Notes under the pieces: model-generated
Told to the model about the DNA's origin: nothing
Database searches by the model: none
Seen by the model: the letters and a program-made list of their open reading frames with translations, nothing else
Position numbers and translations under genes: made by a program
Part shown: in pieces, positions 41,173-48,440 of the stretch
Numbering within the stretch: the stretch's first letter is position 1
Layout: each line of letters begins with the position of its first letter
Assembly (NCBI GenBank): GCA_035552595.1
Contig: DASZKZ010000083.1
Span: 8,200-72,199, forward strand
DNA length: 64,000 nucleotides
Source of the DNA: Aeolococcus sp035552595
GTDB lineage: Bacteria; Chloroflexota; Dormibacteria; Aeolococcales; Aeolococcaceae
Reading direction: 5' to 3'

Positions 41173-42432
41173 ATGGGTTTGAGCAGTGTCAACCGCACGG
41201 CACGGTACGGGGCCGTGCTGGGGGTGGTGGGAGTGATGGCGGCCTGCGGGTCGAGCAACACGCCGTCGTCGTCGTCCGGAGGAGGAGGCGGTGCGACCGT
41301 TCCGTCCGGGCTCAGCGTCACCTCGTTCGACAGCAGCTTCTCCTTCATGAGTCAGCTGAAGAGCCTGACCGGGGCGGGCAGGGGGCTCGTGGGAGTGATC
41401 CTCCCCGACACCACGTCCTCGACGCGCTATGTGAACTTCGACGCTCCCTACCTGACCAAGGCCTTCACGCAGGCCGGGTACAGCTCGAGCAACTTCAAGA
41501 TCGACAACGCGCAGGGCAGCGACGCCACCGAGCTGGCCGACGCCCAGGCGGACATCACCCGGGGCGCCAGCGTCCTGGTGTTCGACCCGCTCGACAGCAC
41601 CGTGGGCGCGCAGATCCAGTCCTACGCGCAATCCCACGGTGTCAAGGCGATCAGCTACGACCGCGCCACGTTCACCGGGACCAACACCTACTACGTGAGC
41701 TTCGACAACGTCCAGGTCGGCAAGCTCATCGGCCAGGGCTTCGAGACCTGCGTCGCGGCGTGGAACGTCGCCAGTCCTCAGGTATTCACCCTCAACGGCG
41801 GAGAGGACACCGACCCCAACGCCGTCTCCTTCGCGCAGGGATACAACTCGGTGGTCTGGGGCAACACCACCACGCCGGAGAAGCCACCGCTCACCAACAG
41901 CAAGGGCTACACCCTGGTCGGTGACCAGATCGCGCCGGGCTGGGTGAACGCCACCGGCGGCACCATCTTCCAGCAGCAGTTCACCGCACATCCCACCATC
42001 AACGCCACCATCGAGGCCAATGACGGCCTCGGCAACGCGGTCATCACCGACCTGAAGAACTCCGGGGTCAAGCCCAAGACGATCCCGACCACCGGTCAGG
42101 ACGCCACCCTCCAGGGGATGGAGAACGTCCTCAACGGCTACCAGTGCGGGTCGGTGTACAAGGCGGTGTATCTCGAGGCTCAGGACGCAGTGGCTCTGGC
42201 CACCGTGCTGCGTGCCGGCGCCACCCCGCCGTCCGCGCTTCTCAACGGCACCACCACCCCACCGTCGGGCGTCACCGGCAGTCCCCAGCCCGCGTCCCTG
42301 CTGACGCCGGTCTGGGTGGACGGCTCCAACATGGCATCGACGGTGATCAAGGACCACTTCATCGACGCGACGGCGCTGTGCGCCGCCGTCGGGGCCAGCG
42401 TCTGCACCGCCAACAACATCCCGACGTCGTAG
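41173..42432 (+). CDS. Sugar ABC transporter substrate-binding lipoprotein
   Basis: A 419-residue binding protein. The ATG at 41173 is preferred to the one at 41155 because GGGAGTGG lies just upstream of it. The signal ends VMAAC (lipid Cys25), followed by a Ser/Gly linker. The mature part resembles XylF-type periplasmic sugar-binding proteins: GLVGVILPDTTSSTRYVNFD, LVFDPLDSTVGAQIQSYAQSHGVKAISYDR, TLNGGEDTDPNAVSFAQGYN and VKPKTIPTTGQDATLQGMENVLNGYQCGSVYK. It captures a sugar outside the cell for the ATPase and permease downstream. Several Cys near the end may form a disulfide. Confidence 0.92.
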   Translation: MGLSSVNRTARYGAVLGVVGVMAACGSSNTPSSSSGGGGGATVPSGLSVTSFDSSFSFMSQLKSLTGAGRGLVGVILPDTTSSTRYVNFDAPYLTKAFTQAGYSSSNFKIDNAQGSDATELADAQADITRGASVLVFDPLDSTVGAQIQSYAQSHGVKAISYDRATFTGTNTYYVSFDNVQVGKLIGQGFETCVAAWNVASPQVFTLNGGEDTDPNAVSFAQGYNSVVWGNTTTPEKPPLTNSKGYTLVGDQIAPGWVNATGGTIFQQQFTAHPTINATIEANDGLGNAVITDLKNSGVKPKTIPTTGQDATLQGMENVLNGYQCGSVYKAVYLEAQDAVALATVLRAGATPPSALLNGTTTPPSGVTGSPQPASLLTPVWVDGSNMASTVIKDHFIDATALCAAVGASVCTANNIPTS

Positions 42433-42447
42433 TCCAGCTGTGACAAT

Positions 42448-42478
42448 TGACGCCGCCGCGCCGGGCGCGGCGGCGTCA
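42448..42478 (+). promoter_or_regulatory. Intercistronic hairpin after the binding-protein gene
   Basis: A perfect 14-bp stem (42448-42461 with 42465-42478) with a CGG loop and no following T-run lies between the binding-protein and ATPase genes. Such hairpins typically protect the upstream mRNA and lower downstream expression, giving excess binding protein. Confidence 0.65.
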
Positions 42479-42502
42479 GCGTCGCATGTTCGTGGGGGCG
42501 TG

Positions 42503-43315
42503 ATGGCAGACGGGCAGGTGGCTGAGGAGCCGATCCTCAAGGTGCGCAGTCTCTCCAAGCATTTCGGCGCGGTCCAGTCGCTGACCGGCGTCGACCTCGA
42601 CCTGTACTCCGGCCAGGTAACCGCTCTCTGCGGCGACAACGGCGCGGGCAAGTCGGTGCTGACCAAGACCATCGCCGGCATCCACCAGCCCGACCACGGC
42701 CAGATCTTTTGGGAAGGGCAGCCCGTCCGCATCCACAGCCCCCGAGATTCGGCCCGGCTGGGCATCGAGACCGTGTATCAGGATCTGGCTCTCGCGGACA
42801 ACCTGGACATCGTCCAGAACATGTTTCTGGGCAGGGAGCGGCTCCGCAACCGTCTCCTCGACGAGGACAACATGGAGCGAGCTGCCGCCGACACGCTCGC
42901 CACACTCCGGGTCACCACGGTGCGGTCGATCCGGCAGCCGGTCGGTTCGCTCTCGGGAGGCCAGCGCCAATCCGTGGCCGTGGCCAAGGCCGTGATGTGG
43001 AACTCCAAGCTGGTGATGCTCGACGAGCCCACCGCCGCCCTCGGAGTGGTGCAGACCAAGATGGTCCTCGACCTGGTCGGCCGCCTCCGCGACCGAGGCC
43101 TCGCGGTCATGATGATCTCTCACAATCTCAACGACATCTTCGCGGTCGCCGACCGGATCGCGGTGCTGTACCTGGGCAGGATGGTGGTGCAGGAACGCAC
43201 CGCCGCGCTCGATCGCCAGACTGTCGTCGAGTACATGACCACGGGGGAGGTGTCGCGCACGCCAGTCGTGGCGTCATCCTCCGCTGGAGAGGGGAGCGAG
43301 CATGGCGGACGTTGA
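42503..43315 (+). CDS. Sugar ABC transporter ATP-binding protein (single domain)
   Basis: A 270-residue ATPase starting at the ATG at 42503; an in-frame GTG at 42440 would place the intercistronic hairpin inside the gene. It has Walker A in CGDNGAGKSVLTK (Ser-Val in place of the usual Ser/Thr-Thr/Leu), the Q-loop in TVYQDLALADN, signature LSGGQRQSVAVAKAV, Walker B MLDEPTAALGV and the H-loop SHNL. Unlike XylG/RbsA, which have two ABC domains, this is a single-domain subunit that would act as a homodimer. It overlaps the permease gene by 14 bp. Confidence 0.93.
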   Translation: MADGQVAEEPILKVRSLSKHFGAVQSLTGVDLDLYSGQVTALCGDNGAGKSVLTKTIAGIHQPDHGQIFWEGQPVRIHSPRDSARLGIETVYQDLALADNLDIVQNMFLGRERLRNRLLDEDNMERAAADTLATLRVTTVRSIRQPVGSLSGGQRQSVAVAKAVMWNSKLVMLDEPTAALGVVQTKMVLDLVGRLRDRGLAVMMISHNLNDIFAVADRIAVLYLGRMVVQERTAALDRQTVVEYMTTGEVSRTPVVASSSAGEGSEHGGR

Positions 43316-44681
43316 GTCCGGGTCCGTCAAGACGGAGCCATCGCAGCCCGCCGACGCGGATCAACCGTCCGAACCGCTGCTCGACCCGACCGCTGCCTCG
43401 GAGGTCACAGCTCTCGAGGTCCCGCCGGAGCTCGTCGCCCAGTCCCTGAGGGAGTACCTGCGCGCCTGGATCGTGCGGATCCGGGGCGGCGAGAGCGGGG
43501 TGCTGCCCGTCCTGCTCGGTCTGGTGCTGATCTCGATCGTCTTCGAGGTGATCAGCCCAGACCACGTCTTCTTCCAGCCCGGCAACCTCGTGAACCTGTT
43601 CCAGCAGAGCGCTGTGTTCATGGTCCTGGCCATGGCCGAGGGATTCGCCCTGTTGCTCGGTGAGATCGACCTCTCGATCGGCTACGGAGCCGCCTGCGGC
43701 GCGGCAATCGGGGTCCAGCTGGTGCAGCCGGCCACCACGAGGTGGCCGTGGTGGGGCGCGATCATTGCTGCGGTGCTCCTCATGGGGCTCTTCGGGGCGG
43801 TGCAGGGAATGCTCATCACCCGCCTGCGCCTGCCCTCGTTCGTGGTCACCCTGGGGGGCTACCTGATCCTCGAGGGGGCGTTCCTCATCCTCCTGCAGCT
43901 CGGTCCCTTCTCCGGGTCGCTGAGCCTGAGCGGGACCGACAACAACCTGCAGACGCTGTACAACCTGATGTGGGGCACCATCGATCCCACCATCAGCTGG
44001 ATCGGGATGGCGGTGGTGGTGGGCCTGCTGGCGTTCACGCTGTGGCTCCGCGACTCGCGGCGACGGCGGAGCGGCCTGGTGGCCCCGCCGGTGGGGCTCA
44101 CGGTGCTCAAGATCGTCCTCATCGCGCTCGTCTCGATCGTGGTGGTGGCCATCTGCAACGTCAACCGGGCCCACTTCGGGACCCTCGCAGGGGTGCCCTG
44201 GGCCATCCCCATCGTCCTCGCCGTTCTCGGCGCCTGGACGCTGCTGCTGCAGCGCACCCGGTACGGCCGCTACGTCTACGCCATCGGCGGCAACCCCGAG
44301 GCAGCTCGTCGGGCCGGCATCAATCTCAACCGCGTCCGCACCTGGGCGTTCGCGTTGTGCCTGGGCACCGCCGCGCTGGCAGGGCTTCTCTACGCCTCAT
44401 ATCTCGGCGGCATCACGGGCAACGTCAACGGCGGCCAGCTGGTGCTCTACGCCGTGGCCGCGGCGGTCATCGGCGGGACCAGCCTCTTCGGTGGCCGCGG
44501 CAAGGTCCTGCATGGCGTGCTCGGCGGACTTGTCATCGGCGGCATCTACAACGGCATGTTCCTGCTCGGCCTCGATGTGCAGTGGGAGTTCGTGGTCACG
44601 GGTCTGGTCCTGCTCGCCGCGGTGGCCATCGACGCCCTCTCCCGCAGGGGTGCCACGGGCGGGAGCGTCGCGCGCGTCTGA
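43302..44681 (+). CDS. Sugar ABC transporter permease (XylH/RbsC family)
   Basis: A 459-residue membrane protein. A polar N-terminal extension of about 65 residues precedes about ten helices. Family marks are GFALLLGEIDLSIGYGAACGAAIGV, RLRLPSFVVTLGGYLILEG, GRYVYAIGGNPEAARRAGINLNRVRTWAF and AVIGGTSLFGGRGKVLHGVLGG. It forms the translocation path for the sugar. A cytoplasmic insert between helices (RDSRRRRSGL) is as in XylH. It shares a transcript with the ATPase and probably with the oxidoreductase gene 23 bp downstream. Confidence 0.93.
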   Translation: MADVESGSVKTEPSQPADADQPSEPLLDPTAASEVTALEVPPELVAQSLREYLRAWIVRIRGGESGVLPVLLGLVLISIVFEVISPDHVFFQPGNLVNLFQQSAVFMVLAMAEGFALLLGEIDLSIGYGAACGAAIGVQLVQPATTRWPWWGAIIAAVLLMGLFGAVQGMLITRLRLPSFVVTLGGYLILEGAFLILLQLGPFSGSLSLSGTDNNLQTLYNLMWGTIDPTISWIGMAVVVGLLAFTLWLRDSRRRRSGLVAPPVGLTVLKIVLIALVSIVVVAICNVNRAHFGTLAGVPWAIPIVLAVLGAWTLLLQRTRYGRYVYAIGGNPEAARRAGINLNRVRTWAFALCLGTAALAGLLYASYLGGITGNVNGGQLVLYAVAAAVIGGTSLFGGRGKVLHGVLGGLVIGGIYNGMFLLGLDVQWEFVVTGLVLLAAVAIDALSRRGATGGSVARV

Positions 44682-44704
44682 TCGCCGCCCGATCACCCCA
44701 GGGG

Positions 44705-45775
44705 GTGCAGACCATCGACGCAGTTGGCGTGGCGATCGTGGGGTACGGCCTGGCCGGGCGAGAGATCCACGGCCGGCTGCTCGCGGCCACACCTGGATTG
44801 CGGGTGACGGCCATCGTCACTGCCAATCCGCAGCGCCAGGCGGCCGCACGCGCTGATTTCCCCGACGCGCTGATCCTCTCCCGAATTGAAGAGCTGTGGT
44901 CGCATCGCGACGAGTGCGACCTGGTGGTGGTGGCCACCGCCACCGGCGCCCACGTCGCGGTGGCCACAGCGGCCCTCGACGCCGGGCTCGCCGTCGTCGT
45001 GGAGAAGCCGCTGGCCGCCACCGCCGCCGCCGCGCGCGCCCTGGTCGCGCACGCCGCCCGGCGCGAGGTCCTGCTGGTGCCGTTTCTCAACCGGCGCTGG
45101 GATTCCGACCACCTGACGGTGACCCGGCTGCTCGCCGAGGGGTCGCTGGGCACCGTCCTCCGCTACGAGTCGCGCTTCGAGCGCTGGCGTCCCTCCCCCG
45201 CCCCCGGGGCGTGGCGGGAGGAGGCCGAGCCGGAGCAGGGCGGCGGCGTGCTGCTCGACCTGGGCGCGCATCTCGTCGACCAGGCGATCACCCTCTTCGG
45301 ACCGGTGGAGCACGTCTACGCGGAGGTGCTGTCTCGCCGCGGTGGAGCGGACGATGACGTCTTCATGGCGCTGGAGCACCAGTCCGGGGTGGTCGCTCAC
45401 CTCTGGGCCAGCGCCCTGGCGGCGGCGCCCGGCCCTCGACTGCGGGTCCTGGGCAGCCGGGCCGCCTACGTGGTGGACGGCCTCGACGCGCAGGAGAGCG
45501 CGCTGCGTGCCGGCCACCGGCCCGACGAGCCGGGGTTCGCCGCGGAGCCCGAGGACCGCTGGGGGTGGCTGGTGCGCGGCGACGAGCGCGAGCCGGTGCC
45601 GAGCGCCGAGGGCCGCTGGCGCGATTTCTATACCGGTCTCCAGCGCTGTCTCCGCGAGGGGGCGGCCCCGCCGGTGGCGGCGGACGATGCGGTCAGGGAT
45701 CTCGAGGTGCTCGATGCCGCACGGGAGAGCGGCCGGCGTGGCGTGGTGGTGAACCTCGGCACCGGCTCAGGCTGA
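44705..45775 (+). CDS. Gfo/Idh/MocA family oxidoreductase
   Basis: A 356-residue dinucleotide-dependent dehydrogenase, most likely from the GTG at 44705. It has VAIVGYGLAGREIHGRLL (Rossmann GxGxxG), VVVATATGAHVAVATAALDAGLAVVVEKPLA (the EKP catalytic Lys), and the C-terminal domain block GGGVLLDLGAHLVDQAITLFGP (GGG-x-L-D-x-G-x-H). These enzymes oxidise or epimerise sugars and inositols. Being the last gene of the ABC operon, it probably acts on the imported sugar or cyclitol. Confidence 0.92.
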   Translation: MQTIDAVGVAIVGYGLAGREIHGRLLAATPGLRVTAIVTANPQRQAAARADFPDALILSRIEELWSHRDECDLVVVATATGAHVAVATAALDAGLAVVVEKPLAATAAAARALVAHAARREVLLVPFLNRRWDSDHLTVTRLLAEGSLGTVLRYESRFERWRPSPAPGAWREEAEPEQGGGVLLDLGAHLVDQAITLFGPVEHVYAEVLSRRGGADDDVFMALEHQSGVVAHLWASALAAAPGPRLRVLGSRAAYVVDGLDAQESALRAGHRPDEPGFAAEPEDRWGWLVRGDEREPVPSAEGRWRDFYTGLQRCLREGAAPPVAADDAVRDLEVLDAARESGRRGVVVNLGTGSG

Positions 45776-45885
45776 GGGAGGCGGACCAGGGAAGCTCCGC
45801 GGCCCCAGCGCTCCGCCATGACACGGGTCACGCCACCGGTCGCCAGGCCGACGGCGGACCCGATCGCCGCACCCGCCACCGCAGC

Positions 45886-46116
45886 TCATGGGCTGACGGT
45901 GTCGCTGCCGTGCGTGCGTGTGAAGCGTCGGAGCGCGATCGTGCTCCAGACTGCCTCGATGACCCCGAACGGCCACGCTCCCGAGAGGAACCCGTAGATG
46001 CTGGAAAGGACACAGCCCAGGCTGAAGGCGAGGATGAACAACGGACCTTTGCGCTCCAGGCTGTACATCACCATCATGAACGTGAGAGCGATCACTCCGT
46101 ACACCGTTACTGCCAT
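45886..46116 (-). CDS. Small two-helix membrane protein, unknown function
   Basis: A 76-residue protein starting at the ATG at 46114-46116. Two or three hydrophobic helices are visible (VTVYGVIALTFMMVMYSL, LFILAFSLGCVLSSIYGFL) with PFGVIEAVWSTIALRRF at the end. The composition and the FGVIEAVWS-x-ALRR ending remind me of a common actinobacterial hypothetical. No enzymatic motif is present and there are no coupled neighbours. Confidence 0.65.
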   Translation of the reverse strand: MAVTVYGVIALTFMMVMYSLERKGPLFILAFSLGCVLSSIYGFLSGAWPFGVIEAVWSTIALRRFTRTHGSDTVSP

Positions 46117-46230
46117 GGCGGCCAGTGTCGCAGGCGGTTGGCCGCAGCCTCTCTGAGGGACGCTGCCGACGCCCTCAACCCGCGTTCTGCGCGAGCAGCC
46201 ACCAGCAGCTCGCCACGCGGGGGGTCCTGC

Positions 46231-46914
46231 TCAGCGCGGCCCGGCCGCCGAAGCCTGGCCCACTCCGGGGAGCAGCGAGCCGATCATGCCGTCGGCGATG
46301 AAGTGGCTGTACCGCTCCAACGGCCATCCGCGGCGCAGGACGAGCAGCTCATAGACCTCCGGTGAGCTGTAGGACCACATCACGTCGCGGGCATGCTCGA
46401 GCGTGATGTCGCGGCGGAAAGCCCCGCGATCGTAGAGGTGTCGAGCGTTGTTCTCCATCCGAGTGAGGCGTGCTTCGTCCACCTCCCGCTGCAGCGCCGC
46501 CATCTCGGGGTCGGTGGCTGCCGCGGCGTGGATGAGCAGAAGGATCGGGGTCGCGCGCGGTGCCACCTCGGCGGCGAGAATGCTCCAGCCCTCGATGACC
46601 TTGCGGGGGTCGGCCTCGAGCATCTGCATCTCGTCGGAGCGGCGCCATGCTGGGCGCGCTCCGCTGCCGTCCAGTCCCTGGTCCCAAATCGCCCGGACCA
46701 GTCCACGCTTGCCTCCGAACGCCTTGTAGATCGTCTCCACCGACACATCCGCGTCCGCAGCGATGGAGGCGATCGTCGTGGCCGAGAAGCCGTTGCTCAG
46801 GAACAACCGCTGGGCGGTGTCGAGCACCGTGCCCCAGGTACGGCGGGCTTGTTGCCGGCGCCGGCTGGAGTCATACGAGCGCTTGGGCTTGACATCCGCG
46901 GAGTTTCGTTCCAT
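46231..46914 (-). CDS. TetR/AcrR family transcriptional regulator
   Basis: A 227-residue repressor starting at the ATG at 46912-46914. The N-terminal helix-turn-helix is VLDTAQRLFLSNGFSATTIASIAADADVSVETIYKAFGGKRGLVRAIW. The C-terminal ligand domain is helical with no specific family. It is divergent from the NTF2-like/NAD-binding gene pair, which it probably controls. The gap holds an imperfect palindrome. Confidence 0.92.
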   Translation of the reverse strand: MERNSADVKPKRSYDSSRRRQQARRTWGTVLDTAQRLFLSNGFSATTIASIAADADVSVETIYKAFGGKRGLVRAIWDQGLDGSGARPAWRRSDEMQMLEADPRKVIEGWSILAAEVAPRATPILLLIHAAAATDPEMAALQREVDEARLTRMENNARHLYDRGAFRRDITLEHARDVMWSYSSPEVYELLVLRRGWPLERYSHFIADGMIGSLLPGVGQASAAGPR

Positions 46915-46920
46915 AGTGCT

Positions 46921-46951
46921 GTATCCGTTACCTACCACTGTAGCAGAATAC
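46921..46951. promoter_or_regulatory. Candidate TetR operator between divergent genes
   Basis: GTATCCGTTAC at 46921 and GTAGCAGAATAC ending near 46951 form an imperfect inverted repeat (GTAT...ATAC outer, GTTAC...GTAGC inner). It sits between the TetR gene and the NTF2-like gene where a repressor would block both promoters. Confidence 0.35.
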
Positions 46952-46970
46952 GTTCGGGGAGGCAGCCGAC

Positions 46971-47444
46971 ATGGACAAGCGTACGGACTCGGAGGCGCCG
47001 GGAGCCATGGTCGAGCGCCTCCGCCGGGCCACCAACGAGCACGATCTCGAGGCGCTCGCCGGGTGTTTCGCCGTCGATTACCGCAACGACACCCCGGTAC
47101 ACCCGGCGCGTGGGTTCGAGGGCCGTGCCCAGGTGCGCAAGAACTGGGAGCAGATCTTCGCGGCCGTGCCCGACATCGCCGCCGAGGTGCGTTGGATCGC
47201 CAAGGACCATGAGGTCTGGTCCGAATGGGAGATGCGTGGCACCCGGCGGGACGGCGCTGCCCACGTCATGCGCGGCGTCGTCATCTTCGGGGTCGAGCGA
47301 GGAGTGGCCTCCTGGGCTCGCTTCTACCTCGAGCCCGTCGAGGAGGGTGGCGGTGGTGTCGATGAGGCAGTTCGTCGGACAGTAGTCCCTTCTCCAAGCG
47401 ATGACACCGAATCCATGACGCCCAGCGAAGGCAGCGCGCGATGA
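46971..47444 (+). CDS. SnoaL-like/NTF2-fold protein
   Basis: A 157-residue protein starting at the ATG at 46971 with GGGGAGG upstream. It shows MVERLRRATNEHDLEALAGCFAVDYRNDTPVHPARGFEGR and VRWIAKDHEVWSEWEMRGT, the NTF2/SnoaL cone fold used by small isomerases and polyketide cyclases, or as a binding protein. The C-terminal 30 residues are polar and look disordered. Its stop overlaps the start of the NAD-binding gene (ATGA at 47441-47444), so the two are co-translated. Confidence 0.87.
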   Translation: MDKRTDSEAPGAMVERLRRATNEHDLEALAGCFAVDYRNDTPVHPARGFEGRAQVRKNWEQIFAAVPDIAAEVRWIAKDHEVWSEWEMRGTRRDGAAHVMRGVVIFGVERGVASWARFYLEPVEEGGGGVDEAVRRTVVPSPSDDTESMTPSEGSAR

Positions 47445-48337
47445 TTCTCGTCGCGGGCGGTACGGGAGTGCTGGGGAGCCGCCTGGTCGATCGGCTGCTC
47501 GATCGCGGGCTGCGGGTGCGCATTCTCACCAGAGATGCCTCTCGAGTGCCCCAGCGAGACCGCGATGATCTCGACGTCGTCGTCGGTGACGTGCGCGTGC
47601 GGGAGAACGTTGCGCAAGCCATGACCGGCGTGGACACCGTGGTCTCTGCGATCCATGGGTTCGCCGGCCCGGGCGCGGTCTCCCCGGCATCGGTGGACCG
47701 CGACGGCAACGCCAACTTGGTCGAAGGAGCGCGCGCCGTCAGCGCGTCGGTGGTGCTCATGTCGGTGATCGGGGCGTCGGCCAGCAGTCCCATGGAGCTG
47801 TTTCGGATGAAGCATGCCGCGGAGCAGCATCTCCGCGCCAGCGGAGTTGCCTGGACGATCGTCCGTGCCAACCCGTTCCTGGAGACGTGGGTCGGGCTGC
47901 TCCAAATGACCGCTGGCAAATCGGGACGGCCGCTGGTGTTCGGACGCGGCGACAATCCGATCAGCTTCACCGGCGCCGACGATGTCGCTGCGCTGATCGA
48001 GCGTGTCGTCACCAACAGCTCGACACGTGGCCAGACACTGGAGATCAGCGGCGCGACGAGCCTCACACTCAACCAGCTCGCCGTGGCGGTTCAGAAAGCT
48101 TCCGGACGGAACGGCGGCGTGCGGCACGTCCCTCGGCCTGCGCTGCGTGCCATGGCGATGCTGCTGCGGCCGGTCAAGCCCGAACTGGCTCGCCAGGCGC
48201 GTGCGGCACTCCTCATGGACAGCATCGATCTGCGCTTCGATTCGACAGCTGTGCGCGAGGGCTTCCCGGACCTCCCCTCGACGACACCGGCCGATCTGCT
48301 GATGGATGGAGTGAACCGCTCCCCGTCGCGGTGCTAG
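47441..48337 (+). CDS. NmrA-like NAD(P)-binding oxidoreductase (atypical SDR)
   Basis: A 298-residue protein starting MILVAGGTGVLGSRLVDRLLDRG, with GGTGVLG for NAD(P). It has VRILTRDAS, VVSAIHGF and VVLMSVIGASASSPMELFRMKHAAEQHLRASGVAWTIVRANPF, typical of atypical SDRs of the NmrA/TMR type that often lack the YxxxK pair. It may act as a redox sensor or reductase. It is coupled to the SnoaL-like gene and probably under the divergent TetR regulator. Confidence 0.9.
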   Translation: MILVAGGTGVLGSRLVDRLLDRGLRVRILTRDASRVPQRDRDDLDVVVGDVRVRENVAQAMTGVDTVVSAIHGFAGPGAVSPASVDRDGNANLVEGARAVSASVVLMSVIGASASSPMELFRMKHAAEQHLRASGVAWTIVRANPFLETWVGLLQMTAGKSGRPLVFGRGDNPISFTGADDVAALIERVVTNSSTRGQTLEISGATSLTLNQLAVAVQKASGRNGGVRHVPRPALRAMAMLLRPVKPELARQARAALLMDSIDLRFDSTAVREGFPDLPSTTPADLLMDGVNRSPSRC

Positions 48338-48440
48338 AGGCGGCAAGGGGGGCGTCGGCGTAAGAGGGTGGCGCCGCCCGGTACCGCTGTGCTACTAGTG
48401 ACCATTCGGGAAGGGATGCCACGGGGAGGCCGGGCCAGAG

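Noticed and set aside
45628..45879. Small minus-strand frame starting MAGAAIGSAVGLATGG
   Set aside because: Only the first 25 residues look like a Gly-zipper helix; the rest is antisense to the MocA-type gene. I leave the 110-bp gap as non-coding.
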